This document shows, piece by piece, positions 27,486 to 36,477 of a DNA stretch of 64,000 nucleotides. Origin of the DNA: Stenotrophomonas maltophilia. Lineage in GTDB: Bacteria; Pseudomonadota; Gammaproteobacteria; Xanthomonadales; Xanthomonadaceae. Under the pieces are notes generated by a model. The model was not told where the DNA came from. It searched no databases and was given only the letters and a program-made list of their open reading frames with translations. Made by a program: the position numbers and the translations under genes. Numbering within the stretch: the stretch's first letter is position 1; every line of letters starts with the position of its first letter. The stretch spans positions 2,728,001-2,792,000 of the forward strand of contig NZ_CP037858.1 of assembly GCF_006974125.1 (NCBI RefSeq), read 5' to 3'.

Positions 27486-28667
27486 ATGCCTATCATCCAG
27501 TCCCTGCTCGACACCGACCTGTACAAGTTCACCATGATGCAGGCGGTGCTGCACCAGCACCCCGGCGCCCAGGTGCAGTACCGGTTCAAGTGCCGCACCC
27601 CCGGCATCGACCTGGCCCGCTACATCGACCAGATCGACGAAGAGATCGACCATCTGTGCAGCCTGCGTTTCAGCAGCGCGGAACTGGACTACATGCGTGG
27701 GCTGCGCTTCGTGAAGCCCGACTTCGCCGATTTCCTCGGCCTGTTCCACCTGGACCGCAAGTACATCCAGCTGCGTGCGTCGAAAACCGTGCCCGGCGAG
27801 ATCGAACTGGACATCACCGGTCCCTGGCTGCACACCATCCTGTTCGAAGTGCCGCTGCTGGCGATCATCAACGAAGTCTGGTTCCGCAACACCACCACGC
27901 CTGACTTCGCCGAAGGCGAGCGCCGCCTGCAGGCCAAGGCCGCGCTGCTGCGCGATACACCCGGTTTCGAACAGTGCCGCATCGCCGACTACGGCAGCCG
28001 CCGCCGCTACTCGCGCGACTGGCATGCGCGCCTGCTGCCGCTGCTGCGCGATGCGCTGGGCCCGCAGCTGGTGGGAACCAGCAACGTGCACTTCGCGCGC
28101 CTGTACGGCATGACCCCGCACGGCACGATGGCGCATGAGTACCTGCAGGCGTTCCAGGCACTGGGCCCACGACTGCGCGATTCGCAGGTGGCGGCACTGG
28201 AATCGTGGGCGCGCGAGTACCGCGGCGACCTGGGTATCGCGCTGTCCGACGTGGTCGGCCTGGACGCGTTCCTGCGCGATTTCGACATGTACTTCTGCAA
28301 GCTGTTCGACGGCGTCCGGCATGACTCCGGCGATCCGTTCGACTGGGGCGACCGCATGCTGGCGCACTTCCAGCAGCGTCGGGTCGACCCGCGCAGCAAG
28401 GTGCTGGTCTTCAGCGACGGCCTGGACATCGCCAAGGTCATGCGCCTGTACGACTACTTCCGTGGTCGCTGCCAGGTCGCGTTCGGCGTCGGCACCCACC
28501 TGACCAATGATCTGGGTCCGACGCCGCTCAACATCGTCATCAAGATGGTCCGCTGCAACGGCCAGCCGGTGGCCAAGCTCAGCGATTCGCCGGGCAAGAG
28601 CATGTGCGACGACCCTGGTTACCTGGCCTACCTGCGCCAGGTCTTCGAGCTGCCGCAGCCGGCATAA
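27486..28667 (+). CDS. pncB: Nicotinate phosphoribosyltransferase
   Basis: This 393-residue enzyme of the NAD salvage pathway converts nicotinate and PRPP to nicotinate mononucleotide with ATP use. The N-terminal [20 protein letters not shown] is the usual NAPRTase beginning. The phosphorylated His is expected at His217 in GTMAHEY. PRPP-site segments [14 protein letters not shown] and LVFSDGLDI are present, as is the family ending [26 protein letters not shown]. The frame is open upstream, but 27486 is the family start. It is convergent with the pilin-like gene on the opposite strand, 21 nt away, with no clear terminator between. Confidence 0.95.
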   Translation: MPIIQSLLDTDLYKFTMMQAVLHQHPGAQVQYRFKCRTPGIDLARYIDQIDEEIDHLCSLRFSSAELDYMRGLRFVKPDFADFLGLFHLDRKYIQLRASKTVPGEIELDITGPWLHTILFEVPLLAIINEVWFRNTTTPDFAEGERRLQAKAALLRDTPGFEQCRIADYGSRRRYSRDWHARLLPLLRDALGPQLVGTSNVHFARLYGMTPHGTMAHEYLQAFQALGPRLRDSQVAALESWAREYRGDLGIALSDVVGLDAFLRDFDMYFCKLFDGVRHDSGDPFDWGDRMLAHFQQRRVDPRSKVLVFSDGLDIAKVMRLYDYFRGRCQVAFGVGTHLTNDLGPTPLNIVIKMVRCNGQPVAKLSDSPGKSMCDDPGYLAYLRQVFELPQPA

Positions 28668-28688
28668 CCCGCCGGCCTTCAGTGCTGC

Positions 28689-29054
28689 TTACAGGTAGTC
28701 GACCACGACCAGGTAGGCGCCCTGCAACGGCTGCTGCTTCGAGGCCTGCACGCTGTAGCGCTCGGAGAAGGCGATATCGCCGGCGCGCATCGCGCTGGCC
28801 GACACCGACAGTTTCTGCCCCTGGCGCTTGCCATCGCGCAGCGTTGCGGCCTGGCCATCGGCCAGCGCCGTCACAGCCACCGTCGAGCCCTTGGCCGACG
28901 GCGGGCAGGCCGCCAGGCTCAGCTCGCCCTGGGACAGGTTGGTCGTGCAGCCCGGTTCGACGATGCGGCCGCTGAAGCGGATGCTGCCGCTGCTGGCCTG
29001 GGCCACGGCACTGAGGGACATCAGGGCCACGCACAGCAGAAGGGAGGTTCTCAT
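28689..29054 (-). CDS. Small secreted pilin-like protein
   Basis: This 121-residue protein has a clear signal peptide (MRTSLLLCVALMSLSAVAQA). The mature part begins SSGSIRFSGRIVEPGCTT, which parallels the start of the Smf-1 pilin (GTITFNGKVTDKTCTI), and ends in a hydrophobic strand YLVVVDYL like pilin C-termini. Two cysteines (GCTT and AACPP) could form the pilin disulfide. At about 100 mature residues it is shorter than a full pilin (about 155). It is divergent from the fimbrial operon, sharing a 457-nt control region. A minor subunit, assembly terminator or independent secreted protein are all possible. Confidence 0.7.
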   Translation of the reverse strand: MRTSLLLCVALMSLSAVAQASSGSIRFSGRIVEPGCTTNLSQGELSLAACPPSAKGSTVAVTALADGQAATLRDGKRQGQKLSVSASAMRAGDIAFSERYSVQASKQQPLQGAYLVVVDYL

Positions 29055-29511
29055 GACACGTTCTCTGGTTCGGTGTGTCCTAGTTAGCGACAGCTTCGAC
29101 CAGCCTTTAATAGGACGATTCCGAATCTGCTAGGCCCATCACCAAGAAAGAGTGATGCGCATCAAAGAAGCCAATTTCGACCTGAAAAAGGCCTGTTTCC
29201 GTGCATGCCGAAAGCGCCACCCGAAGCGTCATCCAAGGTCGTTTCCGACCTGATCCGGCGACCGTCAAATTCCCGCACCTGCAAGGCCAAAATTTCGCTT
29301 AACACGTCACACTTGCTGCGTCAATGAATTGACGTTCAGAAAAATAATGAGACTTTCATCACAGTTGTGCCTATACTTGCGTCACGGATTCAGGGGAACG
29401 TATGTCCGAATCCGGCCACAGGTGAGACGCAAGGATGGGTCTTGTTCGCCCGGCAGTGCTCCTTGCTTCCTCCTCTACTTCCATCTCTTCAGTAGGGTTA
29501 GGTAAAAGCGA
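29055..29511. promoter_or_regulatory. Divergent control region of the fimbrial locus
   Basis: This 457-nt AT-richer gap lies between the pilin-like gene (minus) and smf-1 (plus). A perfect dyad CGTCAAT-GA-ATTGACG at 29319-29334 is a candidate operator. A -10-like TATACT lies at 29372-29377 without a good -35, which suggests activator dependence. Another dyad, CATCAC/GTGATG, occupies 29137-29157. No large inverted repeats flanking an invertible segment were seen. The leader from the proposed start to the smf-1 ATG is about 125 nt. Confidence 0.4.
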
Positions 29512-30051
29512 ATGCACAAGATCAACCTCATTGCCGCTCTGATGCTGGCCGCCGCTCCGCTGGCCGCCAACGCCGCCGACGGCACCATCACCTTCAACGG
29601 CAAGGTGACCGACAAGACCTGCACCATCTCGACCCCGGGCGGCAAGGACTTCGCCGTCAACCTGCCGACCGTGTCCAAGAACACCCTGGCCGCCGCCGGT
29701 AACGTTGCCGGTCGTACCCCGTTCGCCATCAACCTGACCAAGTGCAGCGCCGGCAACGTCGCGACCTACTTCGAGCCGGGTTCGACCGTTGACTTCAACA
29801 CCGGCCGCCTGCTGAACCAGGCTTCGGCCAACGCTGCCACCAACGTGCAGCTGCAGCTGCTGGGCTCGAACAACCAGGTCCTGCCGATCAAGGCTGCAGG
29901 CGCTGGCCAGGCCCAGACCAACTCGCAGTGGGTCACCGTCGGCACCGACGGCTCGGCCGACCTGAACTACTACGCTGAGTACTACGCCACTGCCGCCGCC
30001 ACCCCGGGCGACGTCACCAGCAGCGTCAAGTACACGATCATCTACAACTGA
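29512..30051 (+). CDS. smf-1: Major fimbrial subunit (Smf-1-like pilin)
   Basis: This 179-residue chaperone-usher pilin is the main shaft subunit. The signal peptide (MHKINLIAALMLAAAPLAANA) is cleaved before ADGTITFNGK. The two disulfide cysteines are in DKTCTIS and LTKCSAGN. The C-terminal beta-zipper strand (SSVKYTIIYN, penultimate Tyr region) is the donor strand recognised by the chaperone. Sequence character and gene order match the S. maltophilia SMF-1 fimbria linked to adhesion and biofilm. Codon use is very biased, as for abundant proteins. Confidence 0.93.
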   Translation: MHKINLIAALMLAAAPLAANAADGTITFNGKVTDKTCTISTPGGKDFAVNLPTVSKNTLAAAGNVAGRTPFAINLTKCSAGNVATYFEPGSTVDFNTGRLLNQASANAATNVQLQLLGSNNQVLPIKAAGAGQAQTNSQWVTVGTDGSADLNYYAEYYATAAATPGDVTSSVKYTIIYN

Positions 30052-30066
30052 TCGTAGCCGTACCCG

Positions 30067-30094
30067 CACTGGCCGGCGTACGCGCCGGCCAGTG
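30067..30094 (+). promoter_or_regulatory. Intercistronic hairpin between pilin and chaperone genes
   Basis: Perfect 12-bp arms CACTGGCCGGCG / CGCCGGCCAGTG with the loop TACG begin 15 nt after the pilin stop. There is no T-run, so partial termination or protection of the pilin mRNA from 3' decay is likely. Either would make the pilin more abundant than the downstream proteins. Confidence 0.7.
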
Positions 30095-30136
30095 CCTCGC
30101 GGCCTTTGGCCCCATACCTCGAGCGTAGTACTTCCG

Positions 30137-30865
30137 ATGAAAGCACTCTTTCCCCGGGCGCTGCTGCTGGCAGCGTTCACGCTGCCCTTCTGCCAGGACG
30201 CACTGGCCGGCGTGGTGGTCAATGGCACGCGGGTGATCTATCCGGCGCAGGCGCGCGAAGTCACCGTGCAGGTCGACAACGTGGGCGATTCACCGGCGCT
30301 GGTGCAGGCCTGGATCGACAGCGGCGACGCCAACCAGACCGCCGATACCAGCGATGCCCCGTTCGTGCTGACGCCGCCGATCGCGCGTGTCGAGCCGGGC
30401 CGCAGCCAGGCGCTGCGACTGATCTTCTCCGGCGCGCAGCTGCCGACCGACCGTGAGTCGGTGTTCTGGCTCAACGTGCTGGATGTTCCGCCGTCCCCGG
30501 ACAACGCCGACAGCGGCGAACAGAATTACCTGCAGGTCGCGTTCCGTTCGCGCCTGAAGCTTTTCTACCGGCCGCAGGGCCTGAAGGGCGTCGCCAACGA
30601 CGCGCCGGCAGCGCTGCGCTGGACCCGTACGGGCGACCGTCTGCGGGTGGAAAACCCGAGCCCCTTCCACGTCACTCTGGCCGAAGTACATGCCGTGACC
30701 GGCAGCAGTGAAAAGGCCGTCGAGGACAAGGGCGCAATGGTCGCGCCGAAGCAGAGCCTGGAGTTCGCCGCACCGGCGGGCACCGACCAAGTCCGCTTCA
30801 TCACCATCAACGACTACGGCGGCCGGGTGGAACACACCATCCGCCTCGGCAGCACCGGGGGCTGA
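30137..30865 (+). CDS. Periplasmic fimbrial chaperone (PapD/FimC family)
   Basis: This 242-residue two-immunoglobulin-domain chaperone delivers subunits to the usher by donor-strand complementation. Its signal peptide ends at DALA. Conserved features are GTRVIYPAQAREVTVQVDN with the basic anchoring residue, FVLTPPIARVEPGRSQALRLI, the G1-strand region NYLQVAFRSRLKLFYRP and the C-domain VENPSPFHVTL. The ATG at 30137 starts the signal peptide. Confidence 0.93.
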   Translation: MKALFPRALLLAAFTLPFCQDALAGVVVNGTRVIYPAQAREVTVQVDNVGDSPALVQAWIDSGDANQTADTSDAPFVLTPPIARVEPGRSQALRLIFSGAQLPTDRESVFWLNVLDVPPSPDNADSGEQNYLQVAFRSRLKLFYRPQGLKGVANDAPAALRWTRTGDRLRVENPSPFHVTLAEVHAVTGSSEKAVEDKGAMVAPKQSLEFAAPAGTDQVRFITINDYGGRVEHTIRLGSTGG

Positions 30866-30935
30866 ACGCGCCGCGCTGGCCCTGGCCTGCGCATCCCGCC
30901 ACCGCCGCTGTGCGGCGAATTGAAGGAATGTCAGT

Positions 30936-33521
30936 GTGATCGGAAACAGATTGACATTGTCGATCCATCAGGCGCTTTGCCTGCTGGTTGCTGGCGTGGC
31001 CTGCCCAGGATGGGCGCTGGCTGCCCCGGCCAATCTCGGCGAACAGGCGCTGATGGCGCAGAGTGGTGCGGCCAACGCGCGTGCACCGGAATCGGCCCAG
31101 TTCAACTCCAGCTTCCTGTCTGGCCAGGCCAAGCAGGTCGACCTGGCGGCCTTCAGCAACGGCAATCCGATGGTGGCCGGCAACTACCGTGTCGACGTGT
31201 ACGTCAACGGTGCCTGGCAGGGCCGCCGCGACCTGCAGTTCAAGGCCGATGCGCAGGGCCGTGTCGACGCCTGCCTGCCGCTGCCGATGCTGGAAGAAAT
31301 GGGCGTGGACAGCGAGGCCGTGCTGCTGCAGCAGGATCCGTCCGTGCCTGCCGACAAGACCAGCTGCGTGCCGGTCCAGCAGCGCATGGCCAATGCCTAT
31401 GGTGTCTATGACAGCGGCAACCTGCGCTACGACCTCAGCATCCCGCAGGTGTTCCTGCGCCGCGAGGCGCGTGGCTACGTCAACCCGGCACTGTGGGACC
31501 GTGGCATCAATGCCGGCTTCGTCGGCTACAGCTTCAATGCCATCGACAGCGACAGCCGTGTCGAAGGCGGCCAGCGCAACCGCAGCGCCTACCTGGGCCT
31601 CAACGCCGGCCTCAACCTGGGCGGCTGGCAGTTCCGCCACGACTCGAACCTGACCTGGTCCGAGGGCGACGGCCGCCATTGGCAAAGCATCGCCACCTAT
31701 GCGCAGCGCGGCATTCCGCGGGTGCGCGGCATGCTCACCATCGGTGAGGCCTACACCACTGGTGAACTGTTCGATTCGATCGGTTACCGCGGTGCCAGCC
31801 TGGCCAGCGACGACCGCATGCTGCCCGATTCGCTGCGCGGTTACGCGCCGGTCGTGCGCGGTATCGCCGAGACCAACGCGCGCATCGAAGTGCGCCAGAA
31901 CCAGCAGCTGATCTACTCCTCCACCGTATCGCCGGGCAGCTTCGTCATCGACGACCTGTACCCGACCGGCTACGGCGGCGACCTGGAAGTGAGCGTGATC
32001 GAGGCCGATGGCCGCCGCCGCGAATTCAAGGTGCCGTTCGGTTCGGTGCCGCAGATGCTGCGCGAAGGCGTGTCGCGTTACTCGCTGACGGCCGGCCAGG
32101 TGCGCAACAAGCTGCTGGCCGATGAGCCGTGGCTGGTGCAGGGCACCTACCAGCGCGGCATCGGTAACCAGCTGACCCTGTACGGCGGCAGCGCACTGAG
32201 CGATGGCTACCTGTCGCTGCTGTACGGCGTCGGCCTGTCCACGCCGGTTGGCGCGTTCGCCGCCGACGTCACCCACGCCCGTACGACGTTCGACCACTAT
32301 GGCAACCACACCGGTGCCAGTGTGCGCCTGAGCTACAGCAACATGATCGGCGAGACCGGGACCAACCTGACCCTGGCCGCCTACCGCTATTCGACCGAAG
32401 GCTTCTACAGCCTGCAGGACGCGCTGTACGGTCGTGATTCGGACAAGCGTGGCATCGATCCGACCACCCGCGGCCGCCAGCGCAGCCAGTTCCAGGTGAC
32501 GCTGAACCAGCCGCTGGGTCGTCGTGGCGGCGCGCTGTACCTGACCGGTTCGGTGCGTGACTTCTACGATCGCCCCGGTACCTCCAAGCAGTACCAGGTC
32601 GGCTACAACAACGCCTGGCGCTCGGTGAACTATGGCTTCTCCGCGCTGCGCACCGAAGAGGGCGTGCTGGGCCGTTCCGACACCCAGTACCTGCTGTCGA
32701 TGAGCGTGCCGCTGGGCCGTGGCACCCACCCGGTGTCGTTCAGCGCCGATCTCGGCGTGCGCGACCGCGGTGGCTACGACAACAGCCGCGTCGGCATCAC
32801 CGGTTCGGCCGGCGTCGACAACAACTTCAGCTATGGCGCAGCCCTGTCCGACTCGCGCGAGGGTGGCACCACCGCGGTCGGCAACGTCGAGTACCGCAGC
32901 CGCTACTCCGCGTTGAACGCCACCTACAGCCATTCGCGTGATTTCCGCCAGGCCTCGGTCGGTGCCAACGGCAGCGTGGTCGTGCATCCGGGCGGCTTCA
33001 CTTTCACCCCGCAGCGCGGCGACACGATGGTGCTGGTGGAAGCGCCGGGCGCACGCGATGCCATCGTCAGCAACGCCCCGGGCCTGCGCGTGGACGGCCG
33101 CGGCTACGCCGTGGTTCCGTATGTCTCGCCGTACCGCCTCAACACCGTCACCCTCGACCCGCAGGGCATGGCCCACGACGTCGAACTGGAGAGCACCAGC
33201 CAGGCGATCGCGCCGTTCGCCGGTGCCATCAGCTACCTGCGCTTCGATACCCGCAAGGGCAACGCGCTGCTGATCCAGGTGCGCAACCCCGATGGCCGCA
33301 CCATGCCGTTCGGTGCGCAGGTCAAGGATGAGCAGGGCCAGCCGGTGGGCATGGTCAGCCAGGGCGGCCGCCTGTACGTGCGCAGTGAAAAGAACCAGGG
33401 CCGCCTGCTGGTGGAGTGGGGCGCCGGCGCCGACCAGCGCTGCACCGTCGATTACCAGGTTCCGGCGGGCGCTGATGCGTCCAAGACCGGCTTCATCCCG
33501 CTGGAGGCAGCATGCCGATGA
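30936..33521 (+). CDS. Fimbrial outer-membrane usher (FimD/PapC family)
   Basis: This 861-residue usher forms the fimbrial pore. The GTG at 30936 begins the signal peptide. The N-terminal periplasmic domain (FNSSFLSG...VDLAAFSNGNPMVAGNYRVDVYVN) is followed by the 24-strand barrel with its plug and two C-terminal domains. The C-terminus has the usual cysteine pair (RCTVDYQVPAG...LEAACR). The last 10 nt overlap the adhesin gene. Confidence 0.95.
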   Translation: MIGNRLTLSIHQALCLLVAGVACPGWALAAPANLGEQALMAQSGAANARAPESAQFNSSFLSGQAKQVDLAAFSNGNPMVAGNYRVDVYVNGAWQGRRDLQFKADAQGRVDACLPLPMLEEMGVDSEAVLLQQDPSVPADKTSCVPVQQRMANAYGVYDSGNLRYDLSIPQVFLRREARGYVNPALWDRGINAGFVGYSFNAIDSDSRVEGGQRNRSAYLGLNAGLNLGGWQFRHDSNLTWSEGDGRHWQSIATYAQRGIPRVRGMLTIGEAYTTGELFDSIGYRGASLASDDRMLPDSLRGYAPVVRGIAETNARIEVRQNQQLIYSSTVSPGSFVIDDLYPTGYGGDLEVSVIEADGRRREFKVPFGSVPQMLREGVSRYSLTAGQVRNKLLADEPWLVQGTYQRGIGNQLTLYGGSALSDGYLSLLYGVGLSTPVGAFAADVTHARTTFDHYGNHTGASVRLSYSNMIGETGTNLTLAAYRYSTEGFYSLQDALYGRDSDKRGIDPTTRGRQRSQFQVTLNQPLGRRGGALYLTGSVRDFYDRPGTSKQYQVGYNNAWRSVNYGFSALRTEEGVLGRSDTQYLLSMSVPLGRGTHPVSFSADLGVRDRGGYDNSRVGITGSAGVDNNFSYGAALSDSREGGTTAVGNVEYRSRYSALNATYSHSRDFRQASVGANGSVVVHPGGFTFTPQRGDTMVLVEAPGARDAIVSNAPGLRVDGRGYAVVPYVSPYRLNTVTLDPQGMAHDVELESTSQAIAPFAGAISYLRFDTRKGNALLIQVRNPDGRTMPFGAQVKDEQGQPVGMVSQGGRLYVRSEKNQGRLLVEWGAGADQRCTVDYQVPAGADASKTGFIPLEAACR

Positions 33522-34549
33522 TCTCTTCCCGTGGCCGCAAGGCGCTGAGTGCCCTTGCATTGCTGGGCGGCGTGCTGCTGGCTCAGCAGGCCAGCGCCGC
33601 GTGCCGTATCCGGGTCAGTGGATTCGTTGCGCAGGACGTGCAGATGGACATGGGTCAGATCGTCATTCTGCCCAGCACACCGGTCGGCGGCGTGATCAAG
33701 GAAATCAGCGTGCCGATCAACCAGCAGAACAGCGTCGCCCGCTGCGACTACTGGTATGGCGGCAGCTCGGCCGGCGAGTATGTCAATGCGCCGCAGAAGC
33801 GGCCGGTGGCCGGCTTTGCCAACGTCTACGAGACCGGTGTTTCTGGCGTGGGTATCCGACTGTTCCGCGACTCCGGCTCGATCCAGACCTACTACCCGCA
33901 TTCCATCAACTTCGGCGCCAACTCCACCATCTCGCTGATCGGTGGCCAGTTCCGCATCCAGCTGATCAAGACCGCCGCGCAGACCGGTTCGGGCGTGATC
34001 GCACCCAATGGCCGCTTCACCACCTATTACTTCGACGGGGATGGCCCCAGCCGCCCGGTACTGACCTCGACCTTCCGGGGCTCGGGCACCACCGTGGTCA
34101 GCCCGACCTGTGAAGTGCAGGCCGGCAGCCGCAACATCGCGGTCGATTTCGGCAGCGTGGCCAATACGACCTTTACCGGTGTTGGTTCCAAGGCCGTCGA
34201 CCGTGACTTCGAGATCCGCCTGAACTGCCAGGGCAGCAATGTGGCCGCATACCAGAGCAAGATCGGCATCCGCCTGGATGCCGACCAGGACAGTTCGAAC
34301 ATGCCCGGCGTGCTGAAGCTGAGCGCAGCCACCAACAGCGCCACCCGCATCGGCATCCAGATGGTCCAGCGCGACGGCAGCACCGAACGCGAAGTGCGCT
34401 TCGGCCAGACCATCAGTGTCGGCACCACCACCACCGGTACCAGTGTCATGAGCCTGCCGCTGCGGGCCCGCTACGTGCAGACCCAGGCCGGTACCGTCGG
34501 TGCGGGCACCGCCAACGGGCAGGCGACGTTCACGATCCAGTACGAGTAG
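33512..34549 (+). CDS. Fimbrial tip adhesin, two-domain
   Basis: This 345-residue protein is the last gene of the fimbrial operon. After the signal peptide (cleavage near QQASA^A) an N-terminal domain of about 165 residues has two cysteines and no resemblance to pilin, which fits a receptor-binding domain. A C-terminal pilin domain begins around SPTCEVQAGSRNIAVDFGSV and ends in the beta-zipper strand ATFTIQYE. Two-domain architecture and terminal position indicate the tip adhesin. The ligand is not inferable. Starts at 33512 and 33518 are both possible. Confidence 0.85.
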   Translation: MPMISSRGRKALSALALLGGVLLAQQASAACRIRVSGFVAQDVQMDMGQIVILPSTPVGGVIKEISVPINQQNSVARCDYWYGGSSAGEYVNAPQKRPVAGFANVYETGVSGVGIRLFRDSGSIQTYYPHSINFGANSTISLIGGQFRIQLIKTAAQTGSGVIAPNGRFTTYYFDGDGPSRPVLTSTFRGSGTTVVSPTCEVQAGSRNIAVDFGSVANTTFTGVGSKAVDRDFEIRLNCQGSNVAAYQSKIGIRLDADQDSSNMPGVLKLSAATNSATRIGIQMVQRDGSTEREVRFGQTISVGTTTTGTSVMSLPLRARYVQTQAGTVGAGTANGQATFTIQYE

Positions 34550-34669
34550 TACGCGCTTTCCATTGCTGAGTTTCGAACCTCACGTCGCCCGTTCTGCGGG
34601 CGGCGTTGACTGCGTCTTGATCCCGCAAACGTGAAGATCGGGGCTATCATTGCCGTACAGAAACATGAA

Positions 34670-34685
34670 TGTGATGTACGTCATG
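34670..34685. promoter_or_regulatory. CRP/Clp-like site upstream of the cellulose operon
   Basis: TGTGA-N6-TCATG resembles the CRP/Clp consensus TGTGA-N6-TCACA in the first half-site and three of five positions in the second. It lies 62 nt before bcsE. In xanthomonads Clp is a c-di-GMP-responsive activator of surface and exoenzyme genes. No experiment supports it here. A further dyad GTCAT-GGAA-ATGAC overlaps it at 34680-34693. Confidence 0.3.
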
Positions 34686-34747
34686 GAAATGACCTCCTTT
34701 TCACCGCGATGCCTCCACTGCCGGGCTTCCCGCCCGGGTGAGGGGCA

Positions 34748-36301
34748 ATGAAAGGATCCGGCGTGCCAGCGACCCACCTTGCCATTGCCGGATTGCCCGC
34801 CGAGTTCGTCGAGATGCGCAGCGGAGGCCTGTACTGGGTGGTGGCTGCGGGCAGCGCGCCGACGGACCTGCTCGGTGCCGGCGTGCTGGCCACGGCCGAC
34901 GCACTGGACGAGGCCGTGCTGGTCACGCTGGGGCGGGGGGCCGAAGCGATGCTGGCGCTGCTGCCTGCCGACCAGGGACCGGCCCGCCTGCGCCTGTTCC
35001 AGCGCTCGCACCACGGCATGCAGCAGGCGTTGCGCGGGCTGATCGGCGATCTGCCGCGCACCGCCTCGGCGCGTACCCGGCTCAGCCTGGTGCAGTTCCC
35101 GGTGGCGGCGCTGGAAGGCTGGGATGATGCCCGCCTGGCGCGCTGGTGCCAGCAGCTGCAGGAATGGGCCGTGCAGGCGCAGCAGGTGCTGCTGTTGCTG
35201 TGCCATGGCGAAGTGGCGGCGCTTGCGCCACGTCTGCTGGCGTTGAACCGCAGCTGCGCCGGCGTGGCCCAGCTGCATCCGCATCGCGGCGCCCTGCAGC
35301 TGCTGCTGCATTACTGGTCCAACAGTCATGGTGTGGTGGCCCAGCGAGCGTTCGGCGTCGAGCAGGAAAGCCGAGGGCTGCGCCATCTGGCCGAGGCCGA
35401 TGCCGCCGGGACGGCGATCGGTTCGGCCAGCGGCAGTGACCGCGATGTCTACCTGGCCCAGACCGAAGTACTGGAAGGTGCGCCGCCACTATCGGCGGCC
35501 TGGCGCCTGTATGACGGCTGGGGCGGATTGCTGCCCGCCGCGCTGCAGGCGCGCGAGGCCACCGTGGTGCTGGCCATCGACGAGAATGCCCAGGTTGATG
35601 CACTGGCCCGCCTGCTGCACCGCCTGCGCCGCGAACGTGGCAACGCATTGAAACTGGTGGTGCGCGAGCTGCAGCCCTGCCTGCGCTATGCCGATGAGCG
35701 CCTGCTGATGCAGTGCGGCTGCAGCCTGGTGGTGCCCGCCGACACCCCGTTGCCGCGTCTGTTGACCCTGCTGGAAACCGTGCAGCGTCAGCGTTGGCAG
35801 GGGCAGCTGGCTGAAGATCCAGAGCCGCTGATCCGTGCGCATCGACCGCCTTCGGTGAGTGGTCTGGTCAACGCCGCACGATTCCGTCAGGTCGCAGGTG
35901 AACGCATCGACCAGGATGGCAGCGCGGTGGAAAGCGCCGTGCTGGCGCTGCAGCCGGTGGCCGGCCTGCGTGCCGAGCAGACCCTGCAGCAGCTGCGCAT
36001 CCGCCGCCAGGGCGATCTGGCCTGTGTCTATCGCGGGCAGGTACGGCTGTTCCTGTTTGGCTGCCGGCGTGATGCGGTCGAGCAGGCCCTGGGCAATCTG
36101 TTCCGCCTGCCCTGGCGCGAACTGTTCGATGGCTACCAGCGTCTGGCCGAGTACGACATTGCAGCGATGAATGCCCGCAGCAGCGATCCGGAGGCCGAGG
36201 TACTGCCTGAAGCCCCTGCGATCCTGCCGGCCGTGGCCCCGGCGCTCGAGGCGCCGGTTCTCACCGCCCCGAGGCCGCTGCGACTGGGAGATCGCGCATG
36301 A
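34748..36301 (+). CDS. bcsE: Cellulose biosynthesis c-di-GMP-binding protein BcsE
   Basis: This 517-residue cytosolic protein is needed for full cellulose output in enterobacteria and binds c-di-GMP through its GIL domain. The key RxGD motif of GIL domains is present as Arg420-Gln-Gly-Asp423 (LRIRRQGDLACVYRGQ). The N-terminal half matches the degenerate ATPase/REC-like part of BcsE in length and character. A Pro/Ala-rich tail of about 30 residues follows the GIL domain. It is the first gene of the operon. GAGGGG lies just before the ATG, and a GTG at 34763 is an alternative. It overlaps bcsF by ATGA. Confidence 0.88.
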   Translation: MKGSGVPATHLAIAGLPAEFVEMRSGGLYWVVAAGSAPTDLLGAGVLATADALDEAVLVTLGRGAEAMLALLPADQGPARLRLFQRSHHGMQQALRGLIGDLPRTASARTRLSLVQFPVAALEGWDDARLARWCQQLQEWAVQAQQVLLLLCHGEVAALAPRLLALNRSCAGVAQLHPHRGALQLLLHYWSNSHGVVAQRAFGVEQESRGLRHLAEADAAGTAIGSASGSDRDVYLAQTEVLEGAPPLSAAWRLYDGWGGLLPAALQAREATVVLAIDENAQVDALARLLHRLRRERGNALKLVVRELQPCLRYADERLLMQCGCSLVVPADTPLPRLLTLLETVQRQRWQGQLAEDPEPLIRAHRPPSVSGLVNAARFRQVAGERIDQDGSAVESAVLALQPVAGLRAEQTLQQLRIRRQGDLACVYRGQVRLFLFGCRRDAVEQALGNLFRLPWRELFDGYQRLAEYDIAAMNARSSDPEAEVLPEAPAILPAVAPALEAPVLTAPRPLRLGDRA

Positions 36302-36477
36302 CTACCGACCAGCAACTCTGGACCCTGATCGTCGCCTGCGCACTGGTGATGATTCCCTTCGGTGCCATGCTCGGTACGCTGTGGCGCGGGCTGCGCCGCC
36401 GTGTCGCGCGCTGGCTGCCGCCCCGCCACCTGCGCCGTGCCGGTGTGCGCCAGCGCGCACCGCGGAGGGCGGCATGA
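36298..36477 (+). CDS. bcsF: Cellulose biosynthesis small membrane protein BcsF
   Basis: This 59-residue protein has one hydrophobic helix (QLWTLIVACALVMIPFGAML) followed by a highly basic tail (WRGLRRRVARW...RAPRRAA). In E. coli BcsF is a small membrane protein that links BcsE and BcsG. Size, topology and position between bcsE and bcsG fit. Both junctions are ATGA overlaps. Sequence conservation is too low for identification without the context. Confidence 0.8.
   Translation: MTTDQQLWTLIVACALVMIPFGAMLGTLWRGLRRRVARWLPPRHLRRAGVRQRAPRRAA

Noticed and set aside
29055..29511. Invertible fimbrial promoter switch
   Set aside because: No pair of long inverted repeats flanks the promoter and no recombinase gene is adjacent.
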